This document shows positions 7,536 to 13,709 of a stretch of DNA of 13,709 nucleotides, one piece after another; the stretch's first letter is position 1; each line of letters opens with the position of its first letter. The stretch is from contig LUOC01000087.1 of assembly GCA_001626655.1 (NCBI GenBank), positions 1-13,709 of the forward strand, written 5' to 3'. The notes under the pieces are model-generated. The model was not told the origin of the DNA and searched no databases. It saw only the letters and a list, made by a program, of their open reading frames with translations. The position numbers and the translations under genes were made by a program. The stretch comes from Fidelibacterota bacterium REDSEA-S14_B6. GTDB taxonomy: Bacteria > Fidelibacterota > Marinisomatia > Marinisomatales > S15-B10.

Positions 7536-8425
7536 GCGAGCTCCCGCTCCACGTCGCTGATGGCGGCAAGCCACGCTTCGGGATTTCCACCCTCATCTGT
7601 GCGGTAGTATGAGATTCCGGACGAGTACATGTGGGTCAGGAACGGTTTCCCGTTGTGGAGGAACAGCTCAAAATCCGCCGCGAGACGCCAGAGGCCTCCT
7701 TCGCTTTTCTCTACTTCCGTTCCGTTCACCGTTTTAAAAACTGTCGACCGAACGTCCGATTCAACGGCCGCTTGTGAATATCTCCAGCCGGTGTCGGGAG
7801 AGGTTATTCCGGTAATCGACTCAAGCCACCGTGTGATACCGCGGACTAATCCGCCGCTTTCAAGGCGCTTCCGCGTCGCAAATCCGAAAAGCCGGACGAT
7901 CTTCCGGATCAAGAAGTTCCACCCCCATCGGAGCGACGATGGGAAGGGATGCCATCCGCCGGTGACACCGTTGAACCATTCCGTCCTGCCGAAGAAAAAC
8001 GCCACACTCGGCGAATCGTGAATCTTTCCCAGTTTCCACCTTGGGTATGGGGCCCCGACTGCGGCATTCCCAGACTGAATCTCAGCTTTACAGCAACTGT
8101 CCCAACCGTCTCGGAAGACGTGAACGTCTGGATCGATGACGAGAAGATACTCTGAGTCGACAAGCGGGAGAGCTTTGTCCAGAGCTGAAGCGTGGGCAAT
8201 GGAACGCTGACTGCGTTGAGGATCGTGAGTCTGGACCTCGAGGGAGGGAACGTCGCTCAATGCACCGGCGAGATCCTCATCGGCGCCTGCTGTATTATCG
8301 ATAATCAGGAATTTGATCTCGGCCGGATTCTGTGACTTCGCAATGAGATTTTCGGTAAGTCTTTTTAGGTGCTCAGACGAATACCAGCTTACTGAGACAA
8401 CTGTAATGCCCCCTCCCCGAATCAC
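7532..8425 (-). CDS. GT2-like (GT-A fold) glycosyltransferase
   Basis: The 297-residue soluble protein has a GT-A N-terminus (ITVVSVSWYSSEHL), LIIDNTAGADED at the nucleotide-binding strand and a DxD-like metal site in VIDPDVHVF. These fit glycosyltransferase family 2 or a close GT-A relative; the C-terminal half (after about residue 160) matches nothing I recognise specifically, and no membrane helix is seen. The sugar and acceptor cannot be told. The start is GTG at 8425, which overlaps the sulfotransferase stop as GTGA (8422-8425) and has GGAGGAG about eight bases upstream. Its own stop overlaps the YfhO-like start as ATGA. It should act on the cytoplasmic side, building the same glycan as the neighbouring enzymes. 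Confidence 0.83.
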   Translation of the reverse strand: MIRGGGITVVSVSWYSSEHLKRLTENLIAKSQNPAEIKFLIIDNTAGADEDLAGALSDVPSLEVQTHDPQRSQRSIAHASALDKALPLVDSEYLLVIDPDVHVFRDGWDSCCKAEIQSGNAAVGAPYPRWKLGKIHDSPSVAFFFGRTEWFNGVTGGWHPFPSSLRWGWNFLIRKIVRLFGFATRKRLESGGLVRGITRWLESITGITSPDTGWRYSQAAVESDVRSTVFKTVNGTEVEKSEGGLWRLAADFELFLHNGKPFLTHMYSSGISYYRTDEGGNPEAWLAAISDVERELA

Positions 8426-9165
8426 GCCAAGGACTCCTCCTCGAGACTGCCCAACACAGTGGTGATTTCCGCCGCTTCTCCGCTCAGTTCATCATCACCC
8501 TCTGCTCCGCTCCGGTTCAAATTCGGGTCTATGAACGTCTCCAGAACTGACGTGTCCAGATCAGTTTCGAGAAACTGAAACAGTTTTCGGCAGACAGCTT
8601 CCGGCTCAGCCAGCAGAGTTTCGTAAGCGAAGTGAAAAGTCGGAATCGATCTTGGCGTCAGGAGGTCCAACGCTCTCTGATTGTAGGCGCACCACAGATT
8701 GAGGCCGACTTCGGTTGAAAGGCCATCGCGTTTGTGAAGGGAGCGGGCCACGGAAGAAGCGCTTCTTGAAGTAAAGACAATTCTTGTCTCGTTCAGCAGG
8801 GCCATGCTCTCCAATACGTCGAGCCAGCAATTCAGGGTGAGACAAACCCTCGGATCTTTCCACCCCCACTTCTCGGAGCCAGTTTCGCAGTCATCAATGA
8901 GCTTCGCCATCTTGCGGGCGAACTTTCCGGCGGTGACCTCTTGTGGGATTTCGGGATTAAAAGACTTCACTTTGTATCTTTCCGTCGCAAGAATGTTGTC
9001 GCTCAATCGCCTGAAGTCATAGTTTTCGTAAAACCCCTTCGGATTTTGCGGAAGCGGCTTTGGCCTGAAACTCTTGTCAGACCCCATGGAAATGCCGTTC
9101 AAGTGGAGTATCCCCGCTACTGCGGAGGTGCCGCTCCTGTGCATTCCAACAACGATGACGATCAC
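8422..9165 (-). CDS. Sulfotransferase-fold protein, probably PAPS-dependent
   Basis: The protein (247 residues from the chosen start) opens directly with the P-loop-like 5'-phosphosulfate binding motif: VIVIVVGMHRSGTSAVA, loop GMHRSGTS at 7-14. It also has WGWKDPR (100-106), common in bacterial sulfotransferases, and a 3'-phosphate binding strand RIVFTSRSASSVARSL (128-143) in which Arg134 and Ser142 have the spacing seen in PAPS-binding enzymes. It would transfer sulfate from PAPS to a hydroxyl or amino group, here probably of a sugar. GTG 9165 is chosen because GTGA overlaps the methyltransferase stop and GAGGAG lies six bases upstream; an ATG frame extension to 9234 would put 23 unconserved residues before the P-loop. 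sat and cysC in the same operon provide the likely donor. The acceptor is unknown, and some members of this fold have other or unknown activities. Confidence 0.85.
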   Translation of the reverse strand: MIVIVVGMHRSGTSAVAGILHLNGISMGSDKSFRPKPLPQNPKGFYENYDFRRLSDNILATERYKVKSFNPEIPQEVTAGKFARKMAKLIDDCETGSEKWGWKDPRVCLTLNCWLDVLESMALLNETRIVFTSRSASSVARSLHKRDGLSTEVGLNLWCAYNQRALDLLTPRSIPTFHFAYETLLAEPEAVCRKLFQFLETDLDTSVLETFIDPNLNRSGAEGDDELSGEAAEITTVLGSLEEESLA

Positions 9166-10013
9166 GCGGCGCTCCTCTGCCTGAGAACATAGAGGGCGCC
9201 ATTGGTGAAGACCTCGCGAAAACCGGGAAGCCAAGAGAGTGGATTCCGAAAAGTCGGCAGTCGGAAGCGGAACCTGTACGCGGGACGAAAAAAGTAGAGA
9301 CCTCTTTTTTCCAGATCAAAGCCGGTACTACCGAATAGACGTTCCATCTTCCTGAGGGAGATCCGCGTCCGTTTGGTGGCAAGAAGGTATTCGATTCCGG
9401 AAGAAGGGTGCCCCATCAGCCGGAGGTACGGTGCGTAGAGACCGTTCGGCAGGAGGTGCAGGTAAGGAATCTTGCAAAGGGGATTCTTGACCGTCTGCTG
9501 GTGGCCGGCGAACGGACAGTAGCGAGGGGGAAATGAGATAAACAGTTTGCCGTCTGCGGAAAGAAGTGATAGCATGTTCCTGAGCGCGGCAGGTTTGTCA
9601 TCAATATGTTCGATTACATCACGAATGACAACGACATCAAATGTGCCCGAGAGAGCGTCGTGGTAGGAAGAAGGATCGCAGATGTCGCCGGCCACGAGCC
9701 GGATCCCCGAAGTGTCGTTAAGCATTTGCGAATGGGCGAAGCGCAAGGGCGACAACTCGATGCCAGTGCATGACGCTCCACGGGAGTGGAAGAACTGAAG
9801 AAGTCCTGCCTCCGCCGGCCCCACTTCCAAAACACTCTTGCCCGCAAAATCGTCAATCTCGAGGAAATCTGCGAGAAAGTGTTCGCCATACCACGACTGT
9901 TCTCGAAAAGCTCGCATGCTCCGTCCGTCGATCTCTTCCGCTGATTTTGGAACGGCCCTCCCTTCCTCTCTTTTGAGAACGGTCAGGTGTGACATTTGAG
10001 CTGAGTCATCCAT
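9162..10013 (-). CDS. Class I SAM-dependent methyltransferase
   Basis: The 283-residue protein has a Rossmann-type methyltransferase core: motif I VLEVGPAEAG (61-70), acidic residue ending the second strand in TGIELSP (83-89), motif around GDIC (109-112) and FDVVVIRDVIEHIDD (125-139), the H-containing post-III pattern typical of Methyltransf_11/23/25 families. The C-terminal 100 residues are rich in aromatic and basic residues and include a hydrophobic stretch but no clear membrane helix. It probably methylates a sugar or lipid-linked intermediate of the glycan; the target is not readable. ATG 10013 starts three bases after the stop of the GT2 gene; the RBS is weak, and a second ATG at residue 7 is possible. 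Its stop overlaps the sulfotransferase start as GTGA. Confidence 0.87.
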   Translation of the reverse strand: MDDSAQMSHLTVLKREEGRAVPKSAEEIDGRSMRAFREQSWYGEHFLADFLEIDDFAGKSVLEVGPAEAGLLQFFHSRGASCTGIELSPLRFAHSQMLNDTSGIRLVAGDICDPSSYHDALSGTFDVVVIRDVIEHIDDKPAALRNMLSLLSADGKLFISFPPRYCPFAGHQQTVKNPLCKIPYLHLLPNGLYAPYLRLMGHPSSGIEYLLATKRTRISLRKMERLFGSTGFDLEKRGLYFFRPAYRFRFRLPTFRNPLSWLPGFREVFTNGALYVLRQRSAA

Positions 10014-10016
10014 GGG

Positions 10017-11057
10017 TCAGTAATACCGCTTTCGGAATCCGGTCCATTCGTCGCGACCGAAGATAAATCGTCGGGTGTACGCAAGGATAAAGCCGGTGCC
10101 GTAACCGAACAGTTGCACGGGGATCACGACGAGTAATACGAAAAATGCTTTCGGACTCTTCAGCTTCCACGCCCCCACGCCGGAGACGAACATTAGAAAG
10201 CCGAGGCCGAGCTCAAAGAAAGAGCCGTATTCGATCGGATCGATGAGAAAACCCACAGTAATCACCAAGGCAGTGACGGTCACGATCGCCGGTGCGAAAT
10301 GGAGCGGTTCAAGCATCGATCGATCGATCTTACCGAGGTTTATCCTTGCCACCCCCCAATTGAACACCTGCCTGAAGAAACGGAAGAGTGATGTCCGGCG
10401 TCTGTGATAAACGACCGCCTCCTTAAGATTGACAACCTTGGCGCCGCTCTGGTGAATCCGATTGCTCAGCTCGATATCCTGCCCATGTCTGAGCGAGCCG
10501 AAACCCCCCACTTGATCGTACAGAGCGTGCGTCATTCCCATGTTGTGGCTCCGGGGATAGAACTTCGCCAGCGGCCTGGCGCTGTGGCCTCGGAAACCGC
10601 CAGTGGTGAGGAACGAAGTCATGCTGAAATCGATGGCCCGCTGCATCAGGCTGAAACCGTCCCTGGACGCGTCCGGGCCGCCGAAAGCGTCAAACCGTTC
10701 ATTCTGGAAAGCGGAAGCGATCGTCTCCAGCCAGCGAGGATCGGCTTCGCAGTCTGAATCGATGAATGTAAGAAGTTCTCCCGAGGCCGCCTCAATACCG
10801 CAGTTTCGAGCGGCGCCGGGACCAGAATTCTCCTGTTCAAGACATTTAATGTTTAAGTTGAGCCTATTCTGTTTATCTTTAATTATATCAACAGTAGCAT
10901 CCGTTGAGCCATCGTCCACAATGATCATTTCGAAGCGGTCAGGACTGATAGTCTGCATCGCCATTGATTCGATGAGATGACCTATCTCATCAGCACGGTT
11001 ATAAGCGGGGGTGATGACGCTGATGAACAGACCGTTGCTTGGATTGGGCGAGGAGAT
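10017..11057 (-). CDS. Membrane-associated GT2 glycosyltransferase without a canonical start codon
   Basis: The core has the GT2 first strand ISVITPAYNR (about 11024-10995), VDDGSTDAT, the DxD site IDSDCE, a GHGQDIE-like acceptor region (RHGQDIELSNRI) and three or so C-terminal membrane helices. The only ATG/GTG/TTG starts are at 10964 (ATG) or below, which would remove the first beta strand and part of the nucleotide site. The same frame is open up to the TGA at 11072-11070, which is the stop of the preceding glycosyltransferase in the same frame. Within 11069-10965 near-cognate candidates are ATC 11057, with GAGG nine bases upstream, and CTG 11030. I place the start at 11057 on RBS spacing, with low certainty. 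Possible explanations are a non-standard start, readthrough of the TGA, a recent start-codon mutation or a consensus error. The product, 346 residues, likely extends a membrane-bound glycan. Confidence 0.78.
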   Translation of the reverse strand: MSSPNPSNGLFISVITPAYNRADEIGHLIESMAMQTISPDRFEMIIVDDGSTDATVDIIKDKQNRLNLNIKCLEQENSGPGAARNCGIEAASGELLTFIDSDCEADPRWLETIASAFQNERFDAFGGPDASRDGFSLMQRAIDFSMTSFLTTGGFRGHSARPLAKFYPRSHNMGMTHALYDQVGGFGSLRHGQDIELSNRIHQSGAKVVNLKEAVVYHRRRTSLFRFFRQVFNWGVARINLGKIDRSMLEPLHFAPAIVTVTALVITVGFLIDPIEYGSFFELGLGFLMFVSGVGAWKLKSPKAFFVLLVVIPVQLFGYGTGFILAYTRRFIFGRDEWTGFRKRYY

Positions 11058-11069
11058 GGCGACAGCGCC

Positions 11070-12020
11070 TCAGGAAGATGAACTGTCGTACAGGACGACC
11101 TCCCGAGCGGTCTCTCCAGTCCTGTATGTGGATTGGGCAATCATTTCGCCCAACAGACCGATGGAAATAAACTGCACCCCGAGAATCACGAGCATCACCC
11201 CGAACACAAGGAGGGCAATGTGATTTGAGAACGGCTCACCAAGGCCGTACTTCAGATAGAGCACACGGAGTTCCACTCCAATCCCGATAAGGAGGCTGAC
11301 GAGACCAAACAGCCCGAAAAGGTGTAGAGGCCTTCGCGTATACCGACTGAGGAACAGTACAGTCAGGAGATCGAATAACCCCCGGAAATATCGTTCCTTT
11401 CCAAACTTGCTTTCGCCGAACTTCCGGGGACGATGATTGACCGCCAGCTCCGTCACGCGGAAACCTTTCTTTCCGGCGAGAACAGGGATATAACGGTGCA
11501 TCCCGCCGTAAAGGTCCAGCGACTTGACGACACTATTCCTGTAGCCTTTCAGTCCGCAGTTGAAATCGTGAATCCGAATTCCTGTCAGCAGGCGCGTGAC
11601 GAGATTAAAGAACTTTGACGGCAGTCTCTTAGAGAGAGGGTCGCGGCGTTCCTTCTTCCAGCCTGAGACAAGATCAAATCCTTCCTCAAGTTTTTCCACC
11701 AGCCGCGGTATCTCCTGTGGATCGTCCTGAAGATCCGAATCGAGCGTTACGACGAATTCGGAATCAGCGTACTTGAATCCTTCAGAGAGGGCCGCCGACT
11801 TTCCGTAATTCCGGAGGAACCGGATCAGCCGAACTGTGCCGTCATTTCGGCTACGCTGGCGCAACTGTTCGAATGTTCCGTCGCTACTGCCGTCATCAAC
11901 GCAGACGATTTCGTAATTATATCCCTCCACCGCCGAATGGATTTCGTCCAACAAGAGAGGAATCGATTCCCTCTCGTTGAATACAGGAATGACAATTGAG
12001 AGGCTAGGTTTATCAGCCAA
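11070..12020 (-). CDS. GtrB/CsbB/DPM1-like polyprenyl-phosphate glycosyltransferase
   Basis: The 316-residue protein has a GT2 domain with IVIPVFNE (9-16), VDDGSSDGT (41-49) and the metal site DSDLQDDP (94-101), then NCGLKGYR, RPRKFGESKFG and two C-terminal membrane helices (about 225-255 and 265-295). This architecture is that of ArnC/GtrB/CsbB-type enzymes, which put one sugar on undecaprenyl phosphate at the inner face of the membrane. In Bacillus, CsbB supplies the lipid-linked sugar that YfhO transfers outside; a YfhO-like protein is five genes downstream. No GtrA-type flippase is visible in the window. The start is a TTG at 12020, six bases after the TPR stop, with only AAAGAG-like sequence upstream as RBS. 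The C-terminus ends in four Ser before the TGA that separates it, in frame, from the next glycosyltransferase. Confidence 0.9.
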   Translation of the reverse strand: MADKPSLSIVIPVFNERESIPLLLDEIHSAVEGYNYEIVCVDDGSSDGTFEQLRQRSRNDGTVRLIRFLRNYGKSAALSEGFKYADSEFVVTLDSDLQDDPQEIPRLVEKLEEGFDLVSGWKKERRDPLSKRLPSKFFNLVTRLLTGIRIHDFNCGLKGYRNSVVKSLDLYGGMHRYIPVLAGKKGFRVTELAVNHRPRKFGESKFGKERYFRGLFDLLTVLFLSRYTRRPLHLFGLFGLVSLLIGIGVELRVLYLKYGLGEPFSNHIALLVFGVMLVILGVQFISIGLLGEMIAQSTYRTGETAREVVLYDSSSS

Positions 12021-12026
12021 GTAGAG

Positions 12027-13247
12027 TTACTCTTTTAGTTTCTCTTTGAGACGAACGTTGTCCGCATCGAACTCAAGCGCTTTCCTGTAATAGATACGGG
12101 CATCCTCCGGCCGTTCCACTTTGATAAGAACATCGCCGAGATGTTCGAGAACAACGGGGTTTTCACCGTTGCGCGCTATAGATTGCTCAATGTAAACGAG
12201 CGCTTTCGTGAAGCTGTTGAGCTTATAGTAGATCCATCCGATAGTGTCGAGATATGCCGGATTCTCCGGCTCGAGGTTAACCGCTTTTTGTGCCATATCG
12301 AGAGCGATAGACAATTTGATCCCTCGCTCGGCGAGTGTATAGCTGTAGTTATTGAGGGCCTGCCCGTCATTCTGATCAGAGGAGATCAGCTCTTCGTACA
12401 TTTCGTCGGACGAAGTCCACTCTTCGAGGTAGTTAAACACGGTCGCCAGGAGGTGTTTGGTGGAGCGTGAACCTGGATCGATGGTGAGGGCGGCACGAAG
12501 GCTCTTCTTGGCAAGCTCGTACTTCTTCTCCATGCTATACGTGCTTCCGAGGAGATAGTTGATGCCAAAGTTTTGTGGGAACTTGTCCCTCGCTTTCAGA
12601 AGGATCGCGATCGCGTCGAGCGGTGCGTCCAGATTGATGTAAGCGACGGCGAGATTTGTGTAGCCGGAGACTTCGTCCGGGAAGAGTTCAACCTGCTCCG
12701 TTGCGAGTTGAGCGAGCCGGGAGTAATCGCTCTTGTCAATAGCGATTCGCCCGAGATAGTAGAGTATCCCCGGTGTACGTGTCCCCCCTTCATACAGCAG
12801 TGAAAAGAGCGAGTCAGCGGACTCCGTTTCGTTGTTCTCGAAGAACAGAATGGCGAGACGCTCCTGTACGGCGGGATCATCACTCGTCAGCGAGGACAAA
12901 CGGTTCAAACCGTTCACCGCCTGATCGAACCGTTCAAGCATCACGGCCAGTTCGCTGTACGCTTTCCAGTACTGAATATTCTCCGGCCTCTCAGTTGTCA
13001 GTATCGAGTAGGCCTGCCAGGCGAATTCGTAATCTTTTCGCTGCCGCGCGATCTCGGCAGCCCGCATTAATGCCTGGAGCTCTGAATTGTTCTTCTGGTA
13101 GACAGACCACAGTTTCTCCTGAGCCCCTTCAAGGTCACCCTTTCTCGACAAAATCTCTCCCACGATATAACCGTACTGCCGCTGCCCGGGGTTATCTTCT
13201 TCGAGAATCCGGTATTGCTCCAGCCCTTTGTCGATCTGATTTCGCAT
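12027..13247 (-). CDS. TPR protein, C-terminal part of a broken TPR lipoprotein
   Basis: The 406 residues consist almost wholly of tetratricopeptide repeats, about ten or eleven, recognisable from repeated A/L/G/Y and P positions (for example YLDTIGWIYYKLNSFTKAL and LEHLGDVLIKVERPEDA). The last repeats resemble those of bacterial outer-membrane TPR lipoproteins. The nominal start ATG 13247 reads MRNQIDKGLEQY, which is the middle of a TPR helix, so it is not the true N-terminus; the same frame upstream reads EYLMRN. The lipoprotein signal and first repeats are in the other frame at 13591-13255. The function is unknown: as the first gene of the operon it may be a scaffold or assembly factor for the glycan machinery. 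It ends with TAA six bases before the GtrB-like gene. Confidence 0.85.
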   Translation of the reverse strand: MRNQIDKGLEQYRILEEDNPGQRQYGYIVGEILSRKGDLEGAQEKLWSVYQKNNSELQALMRAAEIARQRKDYEFAWQAYSILTTERPENIQYWKAYSELAVMLERFDQAVNGLNRLSSLTSDDPAVQERLAILFFENNETESADSLFSLLYEGGTRTPGILYYLGRIAIDKSDYSRLAQLATEQVELFPDEVSGYTNLAVAYINLDAPLDAIAILLKARDKFPQNFGINYLLGSTYSMEKKYELAKKSLRAALTIDPGSRSTKHLLATVFNYLEEWTSSDEMYEELISSDQNDGQALNNYSYTLAERGIKLSIALDMAQKAVNLEPENPAYLDTIGWIYYKLNSFTKALVYIEQSIARNGENPVVLEHLGDVLIKVERPEDARIYYRKALEFDADNVRLKEKLKE

Positions 13248-13591
13248 GAGGTACTCAGTGCTTCCAGCAGTGATTCTTCGGCTCGATCCAGTTTCCGCAA
13301 CCGAACATAGACTTCCGCCAACGAGGTGTGAATACTTGAAGAGCCGGGATCGTAACGGAGGGCGTCCTGAAATTCGATCACGGCCATGGGCAGGTTTCCC
13401 TGAGAGAGGAACATTTCACCGTCCATGAAATGCTGAAGCGCTTTTGTGTTGACCTCCTCAACCTCCTCATCGTGAGAGATGGCAACATCCTGTGCTGGTT
13501 CCGCGGCCGGCTTGACGGAACAAGCGGTAAGACTGAGGGCCGTTCCCACGCTCAGCACATAGAGGGCGGTTCTATCTGGGAAGAGATACAT
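13067..13591 (-). CDS. N-terminal part of a TPR lipoprotein, frameshifted near 13250
   Basis: ATG 13591 is chosen because GGAAAG lies seven bases upstream; a GTG two codons earlier has no usable RBS spacing. The protein begins with a lipoprotein signal (hydrophobic stretch ALYVLSVGTALSL, lipobox LTAC with Cys24), an acidic linker and about two TPR repeats ending RAEESLLEALS (about 13255). After this the frame reads about 60 residues without TPR character (CEIRSTKGWSNTGF onward) to a stop at 13067, while the TPR pattern resumes in the other frame. Repeat phase suggests 14-15 residues are also missing at the junction, so a deletion of about 43-46 bases is more likely than a single lost base. 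Intact, it would be about 530 residues, anchored in the outer or inner membrane and facing the periplasm. Confidence 0.8.
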   Translation of the reverse strand: MYLFPDRTALYVLSVGTALSLTACSVKPAAEPAQDVAISHDEEVEEVNTKALQHFMDGEMFLSQGNLPMAVIEFQDALRYDPGSSSIHTSLAEVYVRLRKLDRAEESLLEALSTSCEIRSTKGWSNTGFSKKITPGSGSTVISWERFCRERVTLKGLRRNCGLSTRRTIQSSRH

Positions 13592-13618
13592 TTTCACACT
13601 TTCCGACGAGAAAAATTT

Positions 13619-13648
13619 ATCCTATGCCTGTTCACAAGACAACGTCAA
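13619..13648 (-). promoter_or_regulatory. Possible sigma-70 promoter of the glycan operon
   Basis: Reading the minus strand, TTGACG (13648-13643) and TAGGAT (13624-13619) are separated by 18 bases. The -35 matches the consensus in 5 of 6 and the -10 in 4 of 6 positions. Transcription would start near 13612, leaving a leader of about 20 bases before ATG 13591. It is the only such pair found upstream of the minus-strand run. The match could be by chance, and FCB-group sigma factors often prefer other -10/-33 motifs. Confidence 0.35.
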
Positions 13649-13709
13649 TTTGTGGCGTCAGAATGCCCCTTGGCATCCCCGACGTCGTTCCCGCCCTGAC
13701 GTTTTATAC

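Noticed and set aside
6183..7574. GTG start at 7574 for the YfhO-like gene
   Set aside because: It adds a basic, Cys- and Arg-rich stretch before the first membrane helix and overlaps the previous gene by 43 bases; ATG 7535 has a correct RBS and ATGA overlap.
8422..9234. Longer sulfotransferase starting at 9234
   Set aside because: The additional 23 residues overlap the methyltransferase by 73 bases and precede the P-loop strand without conservation; GTG 9165 has an RBS and a GTGA overlap.
10315..10329. ATCG tetranucleotide repeat (3.75 units) inside the GT2 gene, as in phase-variable glycosyltransferases
   Set aside because: Fewer than four units is far shorter than known contingency loci and is explained by the codons for Ile-Asp-Arg-Ser.
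2338..13591. CRISPR arrays, tRNA genes, insertion sequences or phage attachment sites in the minus-strand region
   Set aside because: No regularly spaced repeats, cloverleaf sequences, transposase motifs or terminal inverted repeats were seen.
13663..13676. Hairpin ATGCC-CCTT-GGCAT upstream of the operon promoter
   Set aside because: Five base pairs without a T tract on either strand; too weak for a terminator or an identifiable operator.

Overview
The window looks like one end of a surface-glycan locus from a free-living Gram-negative bacterium of roughly 50% GC. Several proteins have an FCB-group flavour: a histidine kinase with an H-box of the type ETAHQLGTP, a YfhO-like membrane protein with a GHPAKM motif, and a large TPR lipoprotein. 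Calditrichota, Ignavibacteria, Marinimicrobia or relatives are possible. This placement is inference from motif style; there is no rRNA or other marker gene to confirm it.

Left part, + strand (1-2320). The reading frame is already open at base 1 and runs to 1590. It encodes the C-terminal part of a fusion: the end of an M23 (LytM-like) domain followed by a complete class III PLP aminotransferase-fold domain of the phospho-lyase type (ETNPPL/PHYKPL-like). The usual catalytic first His of the M23 HxH motif is Pro here. An iron-type superoxide dismutase follows with a strong ribosome binding site. A GC-rich hairpin at 2302-2320 sits between the convergent transcription units and may terminate both.

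Right part, - strand (13648 down to 2324). All remaining genes point left and are separated by 43 bases or less, or overlap, so they probably form one operon of about 11.3 kb from a promoter-like sequence at 13619-13648 to the hairpin at 2302-2320. In transcription order they are: a TPR lipoprotein (split by a frameshift), a GtrB/CsbB-like polyprenyl-phosphate glycosyltransferase, a membrane GT2 glycosyltransferase with no normal start codon, a SAM methyltransferase, a sulfotransferase-fold protein, a second GT2-like glycosyltransferase, a YfhO-like multi-pass membrane protein (split by a frameshift), sat (ATP sulfurylase), cysC (APS kinase) and an orphan membrane histidine kinase.

How the genes may work together (inference). 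Sat and CysC make PAPS, and the sulfotransferase three genes upstream could use it, so this may be a dedicated glycan sulfation operon rather than a cysteine assimilation operon. The GtrB/CsbB-like enzyme would load a sugar on a polyprenyl carrier and the YfhO-like protein would transfer it outside the membrane, as CsbB and YfhO do in Bacillus. The other glycosyltransferases and the methyltransferase would build or decorate the same glycan.

Quality warning. Two genes are broken by shifts of the same sense (one base too few, modulo 3), and a third has lost any ATG/GTG/TTG start for its first domain strand. These may be real decay or consensus errors in the source assembly. No tRNA, rRNA, CRISPR array or insertion sequence was seen.
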